Shown in pieces: positions 8,705-13,448 of a stretch of 13,448 bases of DNA. The DNA is from Xanthoparmelia taractica (taxonomy: Eukaryota; Ascomycota; Lecanoromycetes; Lecanorales; Parmeliaceae): contig JANQBS010000569.1 in NCBI GenBank assembly GCA_033085395.1, forward strand, positions 1 to 13,448, in the 5' to 3' direction. The notes beneath the pieces were generated by a model. That model did not search any database. It saw only the letters and a program-made list of their open reading frames with translations, and had not been told where the DNA came from. The translations under genes were made by a program, and so were the position numbers. Each line of letters opens with the position of its first letter. Position 1 is the stretch's first letter.

Positions 8705-9420
8705 TTAAGACGTAGAGATAACTCTCGCGAAAATATCGATCGCACTTACGCTAACGCGAGCTAGCTAATAACGCGATGCAAATCGCGCGAGGGTTATTCG
8801 TTAAAGTACGCACGTAGCGCACGCAGATAGAAACTTAGCACGTATTAGCGAAATCCCTTAATTATATATTATTCTCTCTCTTAGTTAATATATCTTGAAA
8901 GACGAAAAGAAAATCGATAATAGTAGTAGAAGTAACTATTAATCTTATTAGCCAAGTATATCTTTAGAGTAATTTCGAATACTTATTAGAAGCGAAAGTA
9001 GTAGAAGTCGAAATAGTAGAAGTCGGGATAGTAGGCGAAGTAGTAGCTATAGCTTATAAGTTAAAATTCTCGTATTGCTATTTATTTACCTATAAACGAA
9101 GCGATCGCTAGAATCGCGAAGATAAGAAGTAATTAAGATAGATACTATTAATATTATTAATATACTTCTTATAAAATTCGCTCTTTTTTATATTTAATTA
9201 CGTATATCTAATAAGCTTTTATATATAATTAGAAAATATCGCGAAGAGCTTTTAAAGTAGAGTAAAGTATTCTTTAAGTTACTTATTATAAGTAAAGTTA
9301 ACTTAGCTAAGCGATTTCAATCTTATTTATCTATTATCTTAACTAATATATACGTCTCGTTATTACGATAATATATAGCTCGCTATTATAATACTACGTT
9401 AGAAATAGTCGAAGACTAAA
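8705..9420 (+). pseudogene. Possible degenerate coding remnant with Ser/Arg-rich segment
   Basis: One + frame reads nearly through from 8720 to 9417 with stops compatible with RIP. It contains a short Ser-Arg repeat (RSRNSRSRDSRR-like) at about 9000-9045, from the repeated DNA unit 'agtagaagtcg'. The part at 8740-8850 is GC-richer and keeps CA dinucleotides. A gag-like protein is one possibility, but no zinc knuckle or other diagnostic motif is clear. Other frames over the 'agtagaagtcg' repeat are also open, so the frame choice is uncertain. Confidence 0.25.
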
Positions 9421-9456
9421 TAGTAGATAGTAAGAAAAGCTTAATACTTACTAGTG

Positions 9457-9488
9457 TTAATATTAATATTAATATTATTATTATTATT
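9457..9488. repeat. AT microsatellite
   Basis: A run of taatat and then tat/tta trinucleotide repeats. Simple sequence. Confidence 0.7.
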
Positions 9489-9558
9489 AGAAAAGAAAGT
9501 AAGTGAGATTTTATATCTTACTAGCGTGATTTTCGCGCTACTATAATAATAGAATAAT

Positions 9559-9650
9559 AACGTATTACAATAAGATAATATCGATAATAGTATATTACAA
9601 TAACGATAATAGTATATTATAATAGCGATAATAGCATATTACAATAGACT
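9559..9650 (+). repeat. Minisatellite with 22-bp unit
   Basis: About four tandem units of the form aatagtatattacaataacgat are present: a longer diverged first unit from 9559, then 9586-9607, 9608-9629 and 9630-9650. A partial unit follows. The units differ by C/T and G/A changes plus one or two other bases. Confidence 0.8.
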
Positions 9651-9820
9651 AATAGCGAGCACGTATTATATTAATCAAGGCAACGATGTTCGTAGCCGCG
9701 CTATTGCGATTCAAGTATATATATATATTAAAATAATTAAGATAGTCTAGACGTAAGCAATCTAGAGTTATTAGCGCGATATATATTAGTAAGATTACGT
9801 TATAACTAGTAATAGCTAGT
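9651..9820. other. Unrecognised flank of the 274-bp element
   Basis: A short GC-richer patch at 9660-9710 keeps CA dinucleotides and contains attaatcaaggc, also found at 6631-6642. The rest is AT-rich with a (TA)n run at about 9717-9728. No gene is seen. Confidence 0.4.
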
Positions 9821-9830
9821 AAATATGATT
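9821..9830. repeat. Left 10-bp target-site duplication of the 274-bp element
   Basis: The decamer aaatatgatt directly precedes ACGGGTCGG and is repeated exactly at 10105-10114. Confidence 0.95.
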
Positions 9831-10104
9831 ACGGGTCGGAAAGGTGTGGTATCTGTTGAATATAGTCGTTTTTAACTTTTTTTCAACTTTTTTTAAAAAA
9901 TTATATCTTTTTAATCTATTTATAGAATTTTATAATTACATAATCGTTCGCTTAAGCTTTTTACGTATTTTTAGAATATATAAAAATATCACGTAATATA
10001 TTTATTAAAAACCCAATGGGAGTATGGGATATCCCATATCTTTCGATATGGTATTCGAAAAACTAGTCCCATATCATCAAATATACCATACCTTTCCGAC
10101 CCGT
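9831..10104 (+). mobile_element. MITE-like non-autonomous relative of elements W-Z
   Basis: This 274-bp element has inverted ends of 22 bp with one mismatch, starting ACGGGTCGGAAAGGTGTGG (9831-9849), with the inverse ending in CCTTTCCGACCCGT at 10104. The perfect 10-bp duplication fixes its boundaries. Its right end resembles the right end of element X beyond the terminal motif (aaatatacca.acctttcc), so it belongs to the same superfamily and was probably moved by the same transposase. It has no coding capacity. The inside has an 'aactttttttc' direct repeat (9872-9893 region) and a perfect 16-bp palindrome at 10023-10038. CA and TG are commoner here than around it, consistent with late arrival or with being too short for efficient RIP. 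Confidence 0.9.
10023..10038. repeat. Perfect 16-bp palindrome inside the 274-bp element
   Basis: The sequence tatgggatatcccata equals its own reverse complement. It could be a dyad binding site or a remnant of end sequence, since 'gggatatgggg' occurs near the long ends. Role unknown. Confidence 0.7.
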
Positions 10105-10114
10105 AAATATGATT
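10105..10114. repeat. Right 10-bp target-site duplication of the 274-bp element
   Basis: An exact copy of aaatatgatt at 9821-9830, directly after CCCGT. Confidence 0.95.
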
Positions 10115-10561
10115 CTAATAAACTTGTAAGTATTTAATTACGATACGTAATTATAATAAATTTTAGAGATTAAACTTTTTAAGAGAGAAAATAAGTATAA
10201 GAATAGAAGTATTTAGCGTAGATTAATAGAACTCGCTTAACTCGCTTATTAGATTATAAGCTATATAATAAGAGCGAGTATCTAATATACTTAATAGAAG
10301 TCTCAAATACTCGCGAATTCTCTTTTTCTTTCTTTCTTTCTTAGCTATTAGTTTACTTAGTAATCTAAATAATTATTCTAGCATCTACGTTTATTAACCT
10401 CGCTTATTGCCTAGCTACTACGTAGCTTCATTGAAAAGAAATCTTGCTATCTTATAGATCTCGCTAAAAGTGCGTTAAAAAGAATTATAATATCTAGATA
10501 ATATCTAAATTAATCTACTATCGCATATTAGAACTACAATTAGATTAAGTTAATAATAGTG
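10115..10561. other. Unrecognised flank between the 274-bp element and gypsy B
   Basis: AT-rich sequence with a pyrimidine tract of ctttctttc units at 10320-10341. No gene or terminus is recognised. It abuts the outer edge of the gypsy B LTR, so the last five bases (tagtg, 10557-10561) would be one half of its target duplication. Confidence 0.4.
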
Positions 10562-10699
10562 TGTAACGAATAAATTAAGTCTAAGAAGAAACTATCTATC
10601 TAGAAAGGAATATCTATAAGAAACGCCAAGGCCTATAGGGGCTAGTCCCGATTGGGAAGGTAAGTCGACTTGATATTATAGATCTATGTGATCGTTACA
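10562..10699 (-). repeat. Probable 3' LTR of gypsy B (138 bp)
   Basis: On the - strand it begins TGTAACG (10699) and ends CGTTACA (10562), a perfect 7-bp terminal inverted repeat with the usual TG..CA ends. It lies downstream of pol and close to a purine tract. At 138 bp it is short for a fungal gypsy LTR. There are 12 bases between the purine tract and the proposed start, which is unusual, so the true edge may differ. The second LTR is outside the window, so this cannot be confirmed here. The sequence is much less RIP-mutated than the pol gene. Confidence 0.5.
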
Positions 10700-10711
10700 C
10701 TCGTAATATTA

Positions 10712-10722
10712 CTTCCCCTCTC
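10712..10722 (-). other. Candidate polypurine tract of gypsy B
   Basis: The - strand reads gagaggggaag, the G-rich purine run expected for priming plus-strand DNA synthesis just before a 3' LTR. It lies 12 bases from the proposed LTR start. Confidence 0.5.
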
Positions 10723-10915
10723 GAATAGCGATGTTCTAGCGCTATAGAAGAATAGTATTCGTTGAAAGAAACAATCTCGAACGCCTAAAAGGAACGTATG
10801 CTGGTATAGGGACGAGGTGTAAGACGTCTCGATTTACTCGAAGCTCAATCGAGCCGGACTTCTCCGCTAAGTCTATCGTAGTACTGGCGAATAGATTTAA
10901 ATAATAAGTAAAAAC
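10723..10915 (-). other. 3' untranslated region of gypsy B, little RIP damage
   Basis: This lies between the pol stop (TGA, 10916-10918) and the purine tract. It contains many CA, TG and GG dinucleotides (for example tatgctggtatagggacg) unlike pol. No coding frame is recognised. Confidence 0.5.
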
Positions 10916-12944
10916 TCATCGTAATCTAGTTCTCTATTGGGCCTAGCGCGATTTATTGAAATATCGTCTATGAAATTTATTTATTACTTTCTTAAAGTCT
11001 TCGAACTTATCTTAATTTATATAGTACTAGTTATTATTTCTATTTAGATCGATTTATTTAACTTTATACTAAAGTTGTCTATAATAACGTCTAAAGTCTA
11101 ATATATCGTTTACGTCTTATAACTCTTTCTCGTTAACTATTATAGATCTAAGAAAATCGTACTTCTATTTTAATAAAGAATATATAGTCGTAGATTTAAA
11201 TATCTTAAGACTAAAGATTAAATAAATTCTTATACTGTGAGAAAGTTCTAAATAATATAAGGTATCGACTCGTTTAAGAATTCTATATAAATCGAGTTAT
11301 TTATCTTTAAGGTTCTTATAGGGACGTTCGATTCTAATAATTTTAAACGATAATTAGACTTAATCGTCTATATCTTAAGTGATCTCCTTACGATATTTAT
11401 TCGTCTATATCTTTATAACTCTACGTGTTCTCTCTAATTGTAATCGTTTAAACTCTAGAATATTCTTTATTCTAATTGTAATATCTTTTATTCTTAAGAC
11501 TTATAGACGTTCGCGTGTTATCTCGTAGAAAGTATAATCTCGATCGAAGGATATACGAGGGTGAAAATCTCGATTGAAGTAGAAGAGAGTGAGAAATGTA
11601 GCGGATAAGGTGTTATTATTATTACTAAATTTCATTATAGAAATTTATTTGATCTTATCGTCTTATAAGTAGTTATAATAAATACGAAGACCTCGCTTTA
11701 TATTCTAATTAGTTCTCTCGATCTAATTATTTATTTCGAAGTAATAGATAATAAATAAGTTAACTTTAATACGTAGTCGCTTGTAGAGGCTTTTCCAGAG
11801 CGTAGATATGAATTATATATTTCTATCTAATGTAAGAGATTATAATAATTCGTGTAATCGAAAGAGATTTTATATAATAATTTAAATAAGTTTCTCGAAT
11901 AAATAATCGTTATCTTCTTAGTAATATAATACGTAGTAATAATTCTTTATAAAATAATATATAAGAGTGTAGATAACGTTGAAATCGTCTAATAGAGATA
12001 GGTCTATAATAAAATTTATAGAAACGTCTTATTAACGACCTTAGGAAATTAAGAGTGATATTAATAGTTTATTTATTTAATCCCGTGGGGCTTTACTACG
12101 TTAATAGTAGTAATAGTTGCAAATATACTATTTAATCGTTTTAACGTAGTTAGATTAATAGTAGTAATATAAAAGTAAGTTAATTATTCTTCGTATTTCT
12201 AAATAATCATTAGAAGATTAATTATAAATCTCTCTTAATAGCTTCGTATTAAACTCAATCGAAACCTATAGTAGTTCGTTCTTAAAGAGTGCTTTATCGA
12301 CGATACGATATCAACTTAGCGTGTGATTATGAAGTCTAATCTAATTATAATCTATCGCTTTACGAAATTCGTTATATAAAGAATTTTTTTAATTAATCTT
12401 ATAAATTCGTTTAAATAAATCTTCTTCGACTTCTATAACTCGAATTTAAACGCGATTCGAGATAATAATCGTTTGATATTAATATTAACTTCTTTTATTA
12501 GCTTCGTTCGCTAATATAAATAATAGTATTCATATTAAAGCGTCGGCTTTACTGTTAACTATTCTCATATAAAAGAGAATCTAAAAGTTAAATTTAGATA
12601 GAATATCTAGATAGCGAACTTAACGACGCGAAAGCTTCTTATTTTCTAAGAAGGTTTTTAAGATCTAATAATCAATAAACACTTAAATAGATAGCTCGAT
12701 ATATTCTAGTTTTAATTGTTAATATTCGAAGTATCGAATAATCGCTAGCAACTTCTTATTATAAATATAATAATTACATTTCACGAGAATTATACTTTTA
12801 CTATAGAATATTATCGAGTATAAAACTTTATCGTCGTTATATTAAGATAAGATTCCTCTTAGCACGTAGTTAGAAGAATCGAACTTAAGAATAATTTAAC
12901 GTTTAAGATTAAAATAGCGTAGAACTAAGATAGTAATTACACGT
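10916..12944 (-). pseudogene. Gypsy B pol remnant: RT end, RNase H, integrase D,D(35)E, chromodomain
   Basis: One - frame covers all domains without indels. An RT-to-RNase H junction FDSSNYVL lies at about 12860-12883. RNase H has NKKLLAIIR (12734-12760), the TDH position seen as I-D-Y (12668-12676), KLSRR, and KADAL (12536-12550). A zinc-binding domain lies at about 12110-12230, with an HLGIRR-type segment and a CYYC pair now Y-Y-Y-Y. In the integrase core the first Asp codon is mutated to AAT (12014-12016). The second Asp is GAT (11825-11827) and the Glu is GAG (11717-11719), 35 residues after the second Asp. The chromodomain at about 11040-11125 has YKVK* with its Trp now TAA (11054-11056). 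A FHRRY tail follows, and the frame ends at TGA 10916-10918. Known role: Pol copies element RNA into DNA and integrates it. The enzyme is inactivated by stops and the D-to-N change. Confidence 0.9.
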
Positions 12945-13448
12945 ACGAGTCGAAAAGATCTGGGATGATCTGGGATATAAGATATCGATACCATATCATA
13001 ATATGATATAATATTAAGATTATATTATTTGATTTTTATGAAATAGTCTAGGAGACGTACTAATATCATGAAATGATCTGGGAAATTTCTAGTATATATA
13101 GGGGTATCTTATGTTATATGTATGAATATAGGAAATATACTATATATAGAAGAAGTTATTCTATATAGAATCATGCGAACGTATTCTAGTTATTATTCTA
13201 GTCATCACTTCACTTTATTATCACGTTATTAAGTATTCTACTTATTACTCTAGCCATAACTTAAATTTCTAAACTTAATTAAGTATCTTTCACTTATCTT
13301 AAGAGTCTATTAATTCTTAATTAATAAAAAAGCTTAGAGTCTTAGATTTTATTAATAACACGTGTAACTAGAGATATCTTAGTCGTATCTAATAAAGCTA
13401 TAGCTTATAAGCGATATTTCTTATAAGCTAAGCGACTATATAATAATT
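12945..13448 (+). mobile_element. Element Z: MULE-like transposon inserted in gypsy B, cut by the window edge
   Basis: The left terminus ACGAGTCGAAAAGATCTGG starts at 12945, directly against the pol frame of gypsy B. Positions 12945-13235 match the long end of X (2816 to about 3125). The inner part of the long end present in X is then replaced by about 120 unrelated bases, after which 13359-13448 again match X 3508-3600. Z is thus a shorter variant with the same interior type as X. Its left flank is aattacacgt (12935-12944), which should reappear at its right end outside the window. Confidence 0.85.
13401..13430. repeat. Perfect 11-bp inverted repeat in the interior of element Z
   Basis: The arms tagcttataag (13401-13411) and cttataagcta (13420-13430) are separated by 8 bases. 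They are framed by a shorter outer pair tagtcg / cgacta (about 13380-13385 and 13433-13438). The copy in X (3560-3590) has mutated arms. Conservation of the block between X and Z may only reflect common descent. Confidence 0.65.

Larger units (their letters stand above)
10562..12944 (-). mobile_element. Gypsy B: 3' half of a Ty3/gypsy chromovirus, interrupted by element Z
   Basis: Read on the - strand, this has RT end, RNase H, integrase and chromodomain, then a stop, a 3' untranslated region, a purine tract and a probable LTR. The 5' half is not in the window. At 12945 the pol frame stops at the terminus of MULE-like element Z, so Z inserted inside pol and the rest should continue beyond Z. 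The frame is uninterrupted by indels over nearly 2 kb. Gypsy B is a different family from gypsy A, since their chromodomains and integrase ends differ clearly. It is mutated beyond function. Confidence 0.88.
1..13448. other. RIP-mutated AT-rich transposon block
   Basis: The whole window shows the dinucleotide signature of fungal repeat-induced point mutation. CA and TG are rare, TA is extremely common, and CG is kept. In bases 1-120 there is no CA, three TG and five CG. Differences between the repeat copies are largely C/T and G/A changes. In the two recognisable gypsy frames, stops fall at conserved Gln and Trp positions, as expected from CAA or CAG to TAA or TAG and from TGG to TAG or TAA. 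Known biology: RIP acts on duplicated DNA in Pezizomycotina, most often at CpA. Inference: this is an AT-rich isochore or heterochromatic block. The retained CG argues against CpG-deamination as the main mutational force. Confidence 0.9.

Noticed and set aside
6590..9710. Shared attaatcaaggc motif at 6631-6642 and 9670-9681 as LTR ends
   Set aside because: Similarity does not extend beyond about a dozen bases and no TG..CA pair or duplication fits.

Overview
This window looks like transposon-filled, repeat-induced point mutation (RIP) DNA from a filamentous ascomycete (Pezizomycotina). CA and TG dinucleotides are almost absent while TA is in great excess and CG is retained. In the first 120 bases, for example, none of the eight C's is followed by A, five are followed by G and three by T. 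Stop codons stand where conserved Gln and Trp residues are expected in the transposon reading frames. No intact gene, rRNA, tRNA or CRISPR array is visible. The exact species cannot be told from the sequence.

Layout. Four related copies of an inverted-repeat DNA transposon, called W, X, Y and Z here, divide the window. W (1-641) runs off the left edge. X is 2816-4418, Y is 4815-5962, and Z (12945-13448) runs off the right edge. Each copy has a 'long' end of about 600 bp, and X and Y also show a 220-bp 'short' end; W and Z have only the long end inside the window. All ends finish with a motif close to ACGAGTCGGAAAGGTCTGG. Y has a 10-bp target-site duplication with one mismatch. A 274-bp non-autonomous relative at 9831-10104 has a perfect 10-bp duplication. 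This size suggests a Mutator-like (MULE) family, although no transposase is recognised.

Two different Ty3/gypsy chromovirus remnants lie between Y and Z. Gypsy A, on the + strand at about 7466-8225, keeps only the integrase C-terminal part and a chromodomain. Gypsy B, on the - strand, keeps its 3' portion: the end of reverse transcriptase, RNase H, zinc-binding domain, integrase with a D,D(35)E arrangement, chromodomain, a purine tract and a probable 138-bp LTR. Z has inserted into the B pol gene, so B's 5' part should lie beyond the right edge.

The other segments (642-2815, 4419-4814, 5973-7465, 8226-9830, 10115-10561) contain no family I can name. Several show RIP-damaged frames that read as if once coding, and these are recorded at low confidence. 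Order of events: the gypsy copies and unknown sequences came first, the MULE-like elements inserted into them, and RIP acted on most of it. The 274-bp element and the 3' end of gypsy B are visibly less mutated.
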